From Glycine soja (lineage: Eukaryota > Streptophyta > Magnoliopsida > Fabales > Fabaceae): a stretch of 64,000 bases of DNA. Below the pieces are notes generated by a model. The model was not told where the DNA came from and searched no databases. It was given only the letters and a program-made list of their open reading frames with translations. Location of the stretch: assembly GCF_004193775.1 (NCBI RefSeq), contig NC_041021.1, positions 320,001 through 384,000 of the forward strand, given 5' to 3'. The first letter of the stretch is position 1. The number at the start of each line of letters is the position of its first letter. Shown piece after piece: positions 26,601 to 36,219 of this stretch. A program made the translations under genes and the position numbers.

Positions 26601-29600
26601 TACTTTATTTTCTAGGAAACATACATAAAATGAAAAAAAAATTCTTGGTAAAATTATTTTCAGTTTTGGAATTAATTAATCACTCAATTTGTTTTTGATG
26701 TTCAGTGGTTAATGAATAACTGGTTATTGACATAGTCATTGGAATTGTTAATTATTCCTAAATTGGAAATAAATTTTCAAGAACATCTTTTTGTAAGTAA
26801 AATCCGTTGATGCTTTTTGTGGTGGTTAGTTAATGGTTGTTTATAAGCTTATTTTAGTATGTATTTTTGTTGTGTTTCTTGGAGGTTATCTATACTTTTG
26901 TGTTTTTTCCTTCTAAGAAGTATTTTATTTTATAAAATAAAAGTGCATAACTATTCTTTTATTTTATTTTTTAATTTCAAAATAAATATTTATCAGTTTT
27001 GATTTTTGAAATCTAACAGTCAATTTCTGATAAAATTGTAGAACATGAAGTTTTTTATTCTTGAGGTTTCAGGTACTGATCTGACACAACGATTTTGTGA
27101 TCAATTCAGTCCAATGCTCATTGATCGGAATGACTTATGGTCGTTAGCTGATTCTACCATTATTCGCATGCCTCTGTCATCTGATTGCTTGAAGGTTGAA
27201 CCTGACCTTGGATCAAACAGAATAAAGCATATTACTGACATATTTATGGAGCATGGATCTAGAGCACTTCTGTTTTTGAAGTCGGTTTTACAGGTAAGTT
27301 TACTATTGTTCATTTGTAGATTGATGCAGCATTACAGAAAAAAATTGGGATTTAACAGATTGAAATTAGGTTTTCTTTGGGATTTAGAATAGAACTCAGG
27401 GAATTGAATGTTCATATGGGATATGTGGGGGAAAGGTTGGTTTGAAAGTATTTGGTTGAGTTGTTGAGGGTTATGGGATGTGAGCCATGCATGCTTGATT
27501 AGGTTGTGGCAAATTCAAGCAAGAAATGCTGGGGATTTGATGTGGTGAAAATCTAATGCTTTCTTCTGGGGATGAGTATGGTTGTTGATTAAACTTAGAA
27601 AATTAGAGTCATAAGATGAAAAAGGAAATGTAATCAGGCATCTTAACTTAGGTTCCTTAGACATCAGACCCAAGAGAAAAGCATCACCAACCTGCCAGGT
27701 TCCAGCTAGGGTTTTCCTTCCATATAAATGTCCTCATCCACTGTTTATCCTTTTATAGCTGGTTAAACAATTTATTTAGGACTAGTCAGACCTGGGGACT
27801 GTTTTATCCGATATTTGAGAGAAATGTGTGTATTGTGTACAACATTCAGGGTTGCCTCTCACTTATATATTCTAACTCGGCTTTATTTTTAGTTGATGTG
27901 GGACTTGGGTTTTTCCCAACACACCCCCTCACGCCCAGCACTTCTTAGGCTTGGTGCGTGAACAACAATGGTAGGTGACCCTTTTTTTTATTAATCTTGA
28001 ATATGGGACTTGGGTTTTTTCCAATACACACCCTCACGCCCTATCACTTCTTGGACTTTTTGGTGCGTGAATAACAATGGTGGGTGGCCCTTTGGATTAA
28101 TCTTGAATATGCTCTTATACCATCTTAGAATCTTAAGAATGTGAGTTTTAGGCCTAACTCAACCCCAAAAGTTAGCTCAAGGGGTGAGGGTTGTCCCTCA
28201 CTTATATATTCTAACTCGGCTTTATTTTTAGCCGATGTGGGACTTGGGTTTTTTCCAACAAATATGTGCATTTACATTACATTGTCATTTCACTGTAATT
28301 TCCTTTAGATTTTTCTGTTACAGAGCTAGTTACCTGTCAGTTAGTTTGTTAGTTGCTGAATCAGCAATGAGTCATACAGTTCAGATATATAAGGTCACCC
28401 TATCTGGTACATTTCTTCTAGTTAAAAATTACAGTTCAGTGTTCTCTCTCCTCTCCCTCTCTCTAATCCTCTGAATTCTATTACCATAATGCATTGAGTA
28501 CAGAGCTAATCAAGTACTAATTAAAAGGCTAATTAACTGCAAACTATTTTTTAGGGGGGAAATAGTCAAGGACTAATTATGATTCTTGGTGTGTGTGTGG
28601 GTGTGTATGTGTCTATGTATATATGTGGATAGCTTATCTCTATTATTTAATTTGCTCTATTATCTATTATTAATAGAAAAATTATTCATAGAAAACTCCT
28701 GTATACTTAATATGTCTTGTTTGTTACTGCTACCACATGAGAGAACTCTTGTCTGGAATGCTTTCATAAATCTATTTTGAGCCAGAGTGAAATTGTCATT
28801 CCTTCTAGGTATCCATATCAACATGGGAAGAAGGACATTCTCATCCAAGCAAGAATTTTTCAATAAGCATTGATCCATCATCTTCTATTTTGAGGAATCC
28901 ATTTTCTGAAAAGAAATGGAGAAATTTTCAATTATCAAGAATATTTAGCAGCTCCAATGCTGTGATAAAGATGCACGCAATTGATGTGAATTTATATTCA
29001 GAAGGAACTACAGTCATTGATAGATGGCTTGTGGCACTCAGCCTGGGTTCTGGGCAAACAAGAAATATGGCTCTTGATAGGTACGATTATTTGAAGAATG
29101 TAGTGGATATCATGTGGTATTTATGTTCAAATTGCAAGGATGTCAAAAGGTCATGTTGATGTCTTGCAATAACTATAAAGCACAATGACATTCTTTAGTC
29201 TGTGTCAATGTTTTGCAATAACTTGGTTGTTGTTTTCCTTTTATTAACTTAATTTGAAGACCTTTTCACTTATTGATGGCTCAGTTTAAGGATGCATCAA
29301 GCACTTTCTCTTTCTAAAATATAAAATAACCATTAATAAGAAAAGAGTGAGAAGTTTATGAATGTGGATGGTATTTTCCATACTTGGGTTTATTTCTTGG
29401 AAAATTTCCTTGGCTTTGGGCATTGCTCCTTTGTCTTGATCTTAAGCAAGGGTTCTTCATACTGGAATATTTTTAGTTTTTAATTTTTTATTCTTATTTT
29501 TCAATTAAAGTTGGAAGGAGGGTAAACAAGTATTAGTTTATCTTTAAAATCGATTGAGAATAAAGATGATTAATGTTTTTTGTTCCGTATTATGTTTATC

Positions 29601-32600
29601 TCATGAAATTTTTTAATCTGAACTAATTTGTTTGATAATATTGATCAAACTTCCAAATTTTCTGCTCAGGCGGTATCTTGCGTACGACTTGACTCCTGTT
29701 GCTGGAATAGCAGCACTTATATCCAGCAATGGTCATCATGCCAATGTTTACTCAAGGAGCTCAATTATGGCCCCTCTTCCTATGTCTGGTTGTATAAACA
29801 TGCCTATTACTGTCTTAGGTTGTTTCCTTGTGTGTCACAATAGAGGCCGTTATCTCTTTAAATACCAAGACAGAGGGACTTTAGCCGAGGGACACTTTGA
29901 TGCTGGAAATCAATTAATTGAATCTTGGAACAGAGAGGTGATGTCTTGTGTACGTGATTCCTATGTTGAAATGGTTTTGGAGATTCAAAAGCTAAGAAGA
30001 GATATTCCAAGTTCTATAATTGATTCTAGTGTCTGTTCTGCAATCAGTCTCTCTTTGAAGGCTTATGGAGATAAAATCTACTCCTTCTGGCCCCGTTCTT
30101 GTGAGAGGCATGTTCTGAGCGACCAACTTGGTAATCACGATAACAACCATCCAAGTACAACAGCAGTTGTTCTTAAAGCTGACTGGGAATGCCTTAAAGA
30201 TCGGGTAATACATCCATTTTATTCTCGTATTGTTGACCTTCCAGTATGGCAGCTGTACTCAGGAACTTTGGTCAAGGCTGAAGAAGGTATGTTTCTTTCA
30301 CAGCCAGGGAATGGGTTGCTTGGTAATTTACTTCCAGCTACTGTTTGCAGCTTTGTAAAGGAGCATTATCCTGTATTTTCAGTACCATGGGAATTGGTGA
30401 CTGAAATCCTAGCTGTGGGTTTTTCAGTGCGAGAAATTAGACCTAAAATGGTTCGGGATCTCCTAAAAGTCTCTTCAAAACCAATTGCTCTGCGATCAGT
30501 TGACATGTATATAGATGTTCTTGAATATTGCTTGTCTGATTTTCAGCTAGCAGAGTCATCCAGCTCTGCCAGAGATAATGATCCTGCTAGTGCCAATGTT
30601 TTCTGTCGGGAGACTGATAACGGAATCACTTCTTCTCAGATGGGGTCTAATATCCACGGCTCCACTGGCATGGCCACTCGGGGATCAGCCAGTTCTGGAG
30701 ATGCATTGGAAATGATGACAAGTTTGGGGAAGGCTCTATTTGATTTTGGTCGGGGTGTTGTTGAAGATATGGGTAGAGCAGGAACACCTGTGGCTTACAA
30801 TGCGGCAGGCATAGATCAAATTCGGGACCAGAAGTTCATATCAATTGCTGCAGAACTCAAAGGCTTACCATTTCCAACTGCAACTAGCCATTTAAAAAAA
30901 TTGGGCTTTTCTGAACTTTGGATTGGGAATAAAGAGCAACAGTCATTAATGGTTCCCTTGGGAGAAAAATTTATTCATCCTAAAATTTTAGACAGGCCTC
31001 TCTTAGGTGACATTTTTTCTAATTTTTCCCTTCAATCACTATTGAAACTGCGGAATTTCTCTCTTAATCTACTGGCCAATCATATGAAACTAATTTTCCA
31101 TGAAGATTGGGTGAACCATGTAATGGGATCAAATATGGCTCCATGGCTTTCATGGGAGAAACTTCCTAGTTCTGGTAGTCAAGGTGGCCCTTCCCCTGAA
31201 TGGATTAGAATATTCTGGAAAAGTTTTAGGGGCTCACAGGAAGAATTATCCCTTTTCTCTGATTGGCCCCTAATTCCTGCTTTTCTTGGTAGGCCAGTCT
31301 TGTGCCGTGTAAGAGAATGCCATCTGGTATTCATTCCTCCTCTTTTGGAGTACCCAACATCGACAAGTGGGATTTCAGAAAGAGAATCTGCTGGAAGTTA
31401 TGAGAGTGGGGTTAGGGTGTCAAGGGGTAATACTTCTGAAGCTGAGTTAGCTGAGTCCTACATTTCAGCTTTTGAAAGATTCAAAACCAGTTATTCCTGG
31501 TTGTTTCCCATGTTAAACCAGTGTAACATACCCATATTTGATGAGGCATTCATAGACTGTGTTGCTTCAAACAGTTGTTTTTCTATGCCTGGTCGATCAC
31601 TCGGCCATGTTATTGCATCCAAACTTGTGGCAGCTAAGCAAGCTGGGTATTTTACTGAACCTACTAATCTCTCAACTTCAAATTGTGATGCACTTTTTTC
31701 ACTTTTTTCTGATGAATTTTTCTCCAATGACTGTCACTATGCACGTGAAGAAATTGAAGTTTTGCGTTCTCTCCCTATATATAAAACAGTTGTTGGTTCT
31801 TATACTAAGTTGCGAGGTCAAGATCAGTGTATGATTCCTTCAAATTCATTTCTAAAACCATATGATGAACGTTGTCTTTCTTATGCCATTGATTCAAATG
31901 AAAGTTCATTTCTTCGATCCCTTGGTGTGCTGGAGTTGCATGATCAACAGATCTTAGTACGCTTTGGCTTGCCTGGCTTTGAGGGGAAACCTCAGAATGA
32001 ACAGGAGGAAATATTAATATACATTTTTAAAAATTGGCATGATCTTCAATCAGATCAATCTGTGGCTGAAGCTTTGAAAGAGACTAAATTTGTCAGAAAT
32101 TCTGATGAGTTTTCAACAGATCTGTTGAAGCCCACGGATTTATTTGATCCTGGTGATGCTATATTAATTTCTATATTCTTTGGTGAGAGAAGAAAATTTC
32201 CTGGAGAAAGGTTCAGTACAGATGGATGGCTTCGAATACTAAGGAAGCTTGGGCTTCGAACTGCTACTGAAGTAGAGGTAATAATTGAATGCGCCAAAAG
32301 AGTTGAGTTTCTTGGAATTGAGTGCATGAAAACAGGAGATTTGGATGATTTTGAGGCAGACACAATCAACACTTGTTCTGAAGTTTCGCCTGAAGTGTGG
32401 GCATTAGGAGGATCTGTAGTTGAGTTTGTTTTCTCCAACTTTGCTCTTTTCTTTAGCAACAACTTCTGTGATCTTCTTGGCAATATTGCATGTGTACCTG
32501 CTGAACTGGGGTTTCCTAGTGTTGGTTGCAAGAGGGTGCTTGCTTCATATAATGAAGCTATTTTGTCTAAAGATTGGCCTCTAGCTTGGAGTTGTGCTCC

Positions 32601-35600
32601 CATTCTATCCAAACAACACACTGTTCCTCCAGAGTATTCATGGGGACCTCTGCATCTACAGAGTCCTCCTCCTTTTTGTACAGTTTTGAAGCACTTGCAA
32701 GTAAAAACGATACTTTTGGTTTACTTTTTATATCTATATATTACTTTCCTACATGTATTTTATGCTAGTTTTGTTTTTCCCTAGGTAATTGGGAGAAATG
32801 GAGGGGAAGATACTCTTGCTCATTGGCCCATTGCTTCAGGAATGAACATTGAGGAATGTACCTGCGAGATTTTGAAATATTTAGACAAAGTTTGGAGTTC
32901 ACTTTCTTCATCAGGTGCTTCACTATTCTGATGTTTTTCCATTTAAGCTAAGAGTTAAGGAGATTAGGAGAAAAAAATGTCTGTTGCTACCAAAGATTTC
33001 AAAGAAAGAGTGTGGCTTATATTTTTTTTTGACAAGTTTTTTATTCTCCTTACCGAAATGATAGGTCTGTCACTGCTCCCACAATTACTAAACAGGGACC
33101 ACTTGGGCAGCATCTGTCTGTGGACCTCCAGTTATTTTCTGTTGAGTTGATTAAGCACTTTTGCTTAGGTTGTTGATACAGATTATAGAGACATACCATG
33201 TATAAAAGCATAAAAGATGGTATATGCATTTTGTTGATGAATTTCTAACCACTTTTTCTTTTCCAGATGTGGCAGAGCTACACAAAGTGGCCTTCCTGCC
33301 TGTTGCAAACGGAACGCGCCTTGTGGCTGCTGATGCTCTTTTTGCTCGTTTGATGATTAATTTGTCTCCATTTGCTTTTGAACTTCCTACTGTATATCTC
33401 CCATTTGTAAAGATTCTTAAAGATTTGGGACTTCAGGACATGCTAACACTTTCTGCTGCAAAGGGTCTTCTATTAAATCTTCAGAAAGCTTGTGGATATC
33501 AGCGACTAAATCCCAATGAGCTCCGTGCAGTGATGGAAATTTTGAATTTCATTTGTGATCAGATTGTCGAGGGGAACACATTAGATGGGTTAAACTGGAA
33601 ATCAGAAGCCATAGTTCCTGATGATGGCTGCAGACTAGTTCATTCAGCGTCCTGTGTCTATGTTGATTCTTATGGTTCTCGATATGTCAAATGTATTGAT
33701 ACTTCCAGAATTAGATTTGTCCATGCAGATCTTCCAGAGGGAGTCTGTATTATGCTTTGCATAAAAAAGTTGTCTGACATTGTCTTAGAGGTAGATTTTA
33801 GATACATTTTTGTATTTGTTTTTATCTAAGTTTTATCTGCATAAGGCTTTTACTTACTGGGATGTTTCTGTCTGGGCTTTTAGGAACTGGATGAGAATCA
33901 CACACTACAGACTTTAGGTTCTCTGGGGTCTGTTTCACTAGTGACCATCAAACAGAAGTTATCAAGCAAGTCTCTTCAAACTGCTGTCTGGACTATTGTT
34001 AATAGCATGGGCAGCTACATTCCTGCATTCAATAGCTTTTCATTGGACACAATGGAATGCTTATTGAACTCTACTGCAGAAAAGCTTCAATTTGTCAAGT
34101 CTCTTAAAACAAAATTTCTGCTCTTGCCCAATTTGGTAGATGTTACACGTGCAGGCAAAGATTTCATAATCCCAGAGTGGAAGAATGATTCTGCACATCA
34201 AACGCTTTATTTTATGAACCAATCAAGATCCCGTATTCTAGTTGCTGAGCCACCAACTTATATTTCCCTTTTTGATCTCATTGCTATTATAGTCAGCCAG
34301 ATATTAGGCTCTCCTATCATATTGCCTATTGGGTCTTTATTTGGTTGTCCTGAAGGATCTGAGATTGCAGTTGTTAATGTTTTGAAACTTTGCTCTGATA
34401 AGAAAGAAGTTGAACCCGTAAATGGGAGCAGCAATATGGTTGGCAAAGAAATATTGCCACAAGATGCACGTCTTGTGCAGTTCCATCCATTGAGGCCCTT
34501 TTATTCTGGCGAAATAGTGGCTTGGCGGTCTCAACATGGTGAAAAACTGAAATATGGTAAGGTTTCAGAAGATGTAAGATCATCTGCAGGTCAAGCTCTG
34601 TACAGACTTAAAATTGAAGTTTCCCCGGGGGATACACAAAGTTTCCTTTCATCACATGTATTTTCATTTAAAAGTGTATCAGCAAGCAGTCCCCTAAAAG
34701 AATCATTGGTGCATGAAAGCCATGTATTAGGCAGTAACAGGCCCCATGTTGATTTCCCCGAGAGCTCAGGAAGGGGAGAAAGCTACTCTCAGGTTTAGCC
34801 CTTGGAACTTGTTACTAATCACAAGTATTATTTAGCACAAATTTGCATTCATTTCAGGCAATGGCATTGGAATTCGTGACCCATCCTGTGCTTTCCAATA
34901 ACATACATGAACAATATGAATCAGCAAATGAGAGAGATTTTTTTAGTTGTTAAGGTTGGGATGAAACATAAAGCACATAATTAAGAAATTTTTCTTTAGT
35001 TTGAGGCTAAGGTCACAGAATCAAGAAGCATATAATCCTTTTCAATTGTTAGCTATTTTGCTCAAGGCTTTCTTCCTTTAACTGTTGCATATCTTGTTAC
35101 CATTTATTTAATCATTCTTAAAATACATATTCATGTTGTTTTATATTTGGTATTGCTTGCATGTTGATGTGCTTAAACTGAATGAGAAGTATCTTTGTGT
35201 AAATAGGTGCAGCCTGTGAGAGATCAGTCTGGCAAAGTTTCAGCTGCAGAACTGGTGCAGGCTGTCAATGAAATACTCTCTGCTGCTGGGATCAAAATGG
35301 ACGTGGAAAAGCAGGCTCTATTTCAAAGAACAATAAATTTGCAAGAAAATCTGAAAGAGTCTCAGGCAGCTCTTGTGTTGGAACAGGTTGGTGATTTTAA
35401 TTTTTAGTACTATGGTTTCTTAGCATTGTGTAATACTGTTATGAATAGGGGAGTACGGACACATGTTACTCTTTAGGTATTGGCTCTTCCGTTGTCTTGT
35501 AATCTGTTATCTGTATGGATGTTTCAACTTTCAATTCCATGCGTTAAATCAATTGATATTCCTGGAATAATTGAAGTTTTACACCGCTCTTCTGTTTCTG

Positions 35601-36219
35601 TTTTCTACCCTGTAAATCAAAGTGTTAATATTTTTCTTTCTGAATAGGAATTTTGCATGTGGGCATTCTAATTTCCCAATCATTTGAAAACCTGTTTATA
35701 GTTTGTTTGAGCATGCATATACAAGCCCGTTGTTAGTTACCACACATCAAACATGGAAAATTTGAAGTTTTGGTCTGCATTTCAAATTCAGAGTTTCAGA
35801 TATCTTAAAAATAGGTTTCTAATTGGCAATTTGGATATCCACTAGCCAAATTGCATAAGTTTGGTATTGCATATCAGTTGTTTAAGGCTTTAGGGATAGT
35901 TTTAAAGTGTAGAAACGAGTAATGATTGAAGTAGCTTCCTTGATGCTTTGTAATGCATATATCTGGTAGAGTTAATCTTTATGATAAGTTTGGAATGACA
36001 TCATCATTATACATTGTACAGGAAAGGGTTGAAAAGGCAACAAAAGAGGCTGATACAGCAAAAGCAGCATGGGTTTGTCGGGTTTGTCTGAGTTCAGAGG
36101 TTGATATAACTATAGTTCCTTGTGGTCATGTATTGTGTCGTAGATGTTCTTCTGCAGTGTCAAGGTGTCCCTTTTGTCGGCTTCAGGTTACAAAAGCTAT
36201 CAGAATTTTTCGTCCGTAA
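965..36219 (+). CDS. Sacsin-like giant protein with C-terminal RING finger (13 exons)
   Basis: Exons read from frame continuity and GT-AG borders: 965-1305, 2002-2725, 4762-10742, 24162-25663, 26008-26271, 27073-27293, 28809-29080, 29670-32700, 32785-32914, 33267-33790, 33884-34792, 35207-35386 and 36022-36219. They sum to 14,277 nt, divisible by three, giving 4,758 residues and a TAA stop. The product matches the plant sacsin/C3HC4 family (the Arabidopsis member is about 4,700 aa): HSP90-type ATPase repeats near residues 8-230, 1384-1600 and 2800-2980, and a RING at about 4712-4747. The family is thought to act as a very large cytosolic chaperone-like protein. The RING suggests ubiquitin-ligase activity, which is inference. 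The ATG at 965 was preferred over an in-frame ATG at 929 because homology starts there. Intron 3 is 13.4 kb because of transposon insertions. All exon frames are open. Confidence 0.93.
2767..2794. repeat. (TC)n microsatellite in intron 2
   Basis: An uninterrupted CT/TC run of about 13 units lies just after the exon 2 donor at 2726. It accounts for the Ser/Leu-rich translations seen here, which are not coding. Confidence 0.9.
2858..3305 (-). mobile_element. 5'-truncated L1-type LINE fragment, antisense in intron 2
   Basis: A T-run at 2858-2872 is the poly(A) tail of an element on the minus strand. Reading away from it come the tail GCCTTCC, an A/T-rich stretch and the palindrome GTACCTCTGGTGC shared with other LINEs in this window. 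A frame (3305 to 3033) follows that ends in WQHRNLLIFQ and FNHWSSNL, which is the extreme C terminus of the LINE ORF2 zinc-finger region. Most of ORF2 is missing. I could not settle a target-site duplication. The rest of intron 2 to 3803 holds nothing recognisable. Confidence 0.82.
3816..4011 (+). mobile_element. Short LINE 3'-end insertion with 12-bp target-site duplication
   Basis: A 196-bp piece of LINE 3' untranslated region ends in TTTGCTGAT plus an A-run. It contains the palindrome GTACCTCTGGTAC at 3958-3970. It is flanked by perfect direct repeats ATCTAGGTATAT at 3804-3815 and 4012-4023, so it is a genuine 5'-truncated retroposition. Inside, a segment of about 37 bp beginning GGTTCCTTTTCAAACTTC occurs twice (from about 3819 and 3890). 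From 4024 to the exon 3 acceptor at 4761 nothing further is recognised. Confidence 0.9.
4762..10742 (+). CDS. Sacsin-like gene, exon 3: central body with second ATPase repeat
   Basis: This single 5,981-nt exon encodes residues about 356 to 2349 with no stop. It begins NNILRTGQAFCFLPLPVRTG, completing the first repeat with VNGFFEVSSNRRGIWYG. The second sacsin repeat starts near residue 1384 (genomic 7850) with LKHILEMYADGPGTLFEMVQ. The N-box Asn and Asp are conserved in QNAEDAGA, and GRFGLGFNCVYHFTDIP follows. The same FCFLPLPISTGLPAHVNAYF block recurs downstream, showing that the protein is built from a repeated unit. The exon ends within an Arg codon (AG|G). Confidence 0.94.
11455..15129 (-). 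pseudogene. LINE A ORF2: endonuclease-reverse transcriptase with one premature stop
   Basis: This frame of about 1,224 codons is interrupted by a single TAG at 12181-12183. From the N terminus it shows the following. The exonuclease-endonuclease-phosphatase nuclease appears as ILSYNSRGMGRG, FQETKK, LGDFNSIRS and SDHCPTIL. The reverse transcriptase has FKVDFEKAYDSVSW, RGLRQGDPLAPLLFN and the catalytic LQYADDTVF. A C-terminal zf-RVT region contains CPLCGQGQEDVGHLFFNC. Such proteins nick the target and copy LINE RNA at the nick. The stop falls between the reverse transcriptase and the zinc-finger region, so the nuclease and polymerase domains would still be made. The ORF2 ATG overlaps the ORF1 stop as ATGA. 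Confidence 0.92.
15126..17381 (-). pseudogene. LINE A ORF1: RRM-type RNA-binding protein with one premature stop
   Basis: The frame runs from 17381 to 15126 and is broken by one TAG at 16320-16322. At that point the related LINE E has an Arg codon followed by KWTPD. The first half carries an RNA-recognition motif: TTFYFSRFPEEIRESDLWKL at the first strand and HRFGFVRF as RNP1. The second half resembles the conserved region WVLLWGLPPVVW seen in plant LINE ORF1. No in-frame ATG is seen at the start. The nearest ATG (17403-17401, inside the GA tract) is in another frame, which suggests an extra indel. The protein would coat LINE RNA. Confidence 0.85.
17597..17637. repeat. (AT)n microsatellite in LINE C tail
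   Basis: An uninterrupted AT run lies between the LINE tail palindrome and the TTTGCTGATC poly(A) junction. The same position holds a short TATATA stretch in the other LINE copies, so it is an expanded element-internal repeat. Confidence 0.9.
18173..18517 (+). pseudogene. LINE B ORF1, C-terminal remnant
   Basis: The open frame upstream of ORF2 encodes only the hydrophilic Gln/Glu/Asn-rich C-terminal tail of ORF1. The RRM is absent because the insertion begins here. It ends with TGA overlapping the ORF2 start as ATGA at 18514-18517, the same junction as in LINE A. Confidence 0.75.
18514..22200 (+). pseudogene. LINE B ORF2: endonuclease-reverse transcriptase with one premature stop
   Basis: The frame begins MNIISYNVRGLGRG and stays open for 1,228 codons except for one TAG at 18889-18891 inside the nuclease domain, where LINE A has Lys (WDNLKQLK). 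It shows LQETKKE and a catalytic-type SDHCPVLL in the nuclease. In the reverse transcriptase it shows FKVDYEKAYDSVSW, RGLRQGDPLSPLLFN and LQYADDTIFFGE. The C-terminal zinc-finger segment is CPFCRTIEESAGHLFFHC. Since the stop is early, no functional product is expected from this copy without readthrough. Its sense orientation means it is transcribed as part of the host pre-mRNA intron. Confidence 0.92.
22640..23205 (+). pseudogene. Ty1-copia integrase fragment in intron 3
   Basis: Two overlapping frames (from about 22655, and from 22896 after a frameshift) give the C-terminal half of a copia integrase core and the region after it. Recognisable pieces are HRHIVELGLSLLSHASLPLS, FWDHAF, LINRLPSAPLN, YTPYDVLF, then KVFGRACYPFL, HKLEFRSTECVFLGYS and GRIFISKDVLFNE. 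The rest of the polyprotein is absent. It is a decayed retrotransposon piece with no host function inferred. Confidence 0.85.
23211..23830 (-). mobile_element. Copia gag start, primer-binding site and partial LTR, minus strand
   Basis: On the minus strand a frame from 23459 encodes a copia gag N terminus with KLGFVNYLFWKSQVLPVICG and ends in a stop at 23211. Upstream of it, the minus strand reads TGGTATCACAGAG (23625 to 23613). This resembles the initiator-tRNA-Met primer-binding site of copia elements and places an LTR to the right of about 23626. The LTR's far end was not resolved because of a tandem duplication. Orientation is opposite to the adjacent integrase fragment. Confidence 0.65.
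23761..24074. repeat. 157-bp tandem duplication upstream of exon 4
   Basis: The block starting CTGGTTAGAGCTATAAC at 23761 recurs at 23918 with only a few differences, for example GATAATAGG versus GATAATAGA. The second copy ends about 90 bp before the exon 4 acceptor at 24161. It probably derives from the adjacent copia LTR. Confidence 0.88.
24162..27293 (+). CDS. Sacsin-like gene, exons 4-6: third, degenerate ATPase repeat
   Basis: Exons 24162-25663, 26008-26271 and 27073-27293 encode residues about 2349 to 3011. The third sacsin repeat begins near residue 2800. LLFDLLELADCCKAKRLHLI takes the place of the N-box, so the Asn and Asp expected for Mg-ATP binding are not present. GEFQGPALVAIFE, NYGLGLVCCYSICDLLSVIS and MFDPRG keep the fold pattern. 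Joins are supported by codon completion: Gly split G|GT at the exon 4/5 and 5/6 borders, and in-frame CAG at the exon 6 end. Intron 4 (25664-26007) contains a small GCATCTTGTAATCTTGTTTAT duplication near 25760. Intron 5 (26272-27072) contains nothing recognised. Confidence 0.9.
27841..28261 (-). mobile_element. TRIM-like LTR element in intron 6
   Basis: On the minus strand an LTR-like segment starts at 28261 with TGTTGGAAAAAACCC, contains CCCACATCGGC and TATATAAGTG, and ends near 28123. It is followed directly by TGGTATAAGAGC (28122-28111), close to the initiator-tRNA-Met primer-binding sequence. A short non-coding interior, then a purine-rich GCGTGAGGGGGTG, precedes a second partial copy of the LTR (about 27926 to 27841) starting TGTTGGGAAAAACCC. 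No protein is encoded, as expected for terminal-repeat retrotransposons in miniature. A further partial LTR start near 28030 suggests internal rearrangement. Confidence 0.65.
28809..32700 (+). CDS. Sacsin-like gene, exons 7-8
   Basis: Exon 7 (28809-29080) and the 3,031-nt exon 8 (29670-32700) encode residues about 3012 to 4112. Exon 7 ends in AG and exon 8 begins with G, completing an Arg codon to give DRRYLAYDLTPVAGIAALIS. The region again contains the SSNGHHANVYSRSSIMAPLP and PITVLGCFLVCHNRGRYLFK pattern that follows each ATPase repeat, so it closes the third repeat unit. There are no known catalytic motifs after that. Intron 7 (29081-29669) holds nothing recognised. Confidence 0.9.
32785..35386 (+). 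CDS. Sacsin-like gene, exons 9-12
   Basis: Exons 32785-32914, 33267-33790, 33884-34792 and 35207-35386 encode residues about 4113 to 4693. Exon 9 is short (130 nt) and reads VIGRNGGEDTLAHWPI. Exon 11 contains the RLVQFHPLRPFYSGEIVAWR segment, and exon 12 ends in the predicted helical stretch INLQENLKESQAALVLEQ leading into the RING exon. Phases match at every join (Asp split G|AT between exons 9 and 10). Introns 8 to 12 are short and carry no repeats that I recognise. Confidence 0.88.
36022..36219 (+). CDS. Sacsin-like gene, exon 13: C3HC4 RING finger
   Basis: The last exon encodes 65 residues. After a charged helix (ERVEKATKEADTAKAAWV) it carries a complete C3HC4 RING: CRVC, then CGHVLCRRC, then CPFC, with spacings typical of E3 ubiquitin ligases of the MGRN1/neuralized-like subtype. 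The protein ends ten residues later in TKAIRIFRP and TAA. The presence of a RING, which human sacsin lacks, is characteristic of the plant form. Confidence 0.93.
   Translation, partial: ERVEKATKEADTAKAAWVCRVCLSSEVDITIVPCGHVLCRRCSSAVSRCPFCRLQVTKAIRIFRP

Noticed and set aside
32055..32621. 188-codon minus-strand frame over exon 8
   Set aside because: Shadow of the sacsin-like coding exon; no recognisable domain.
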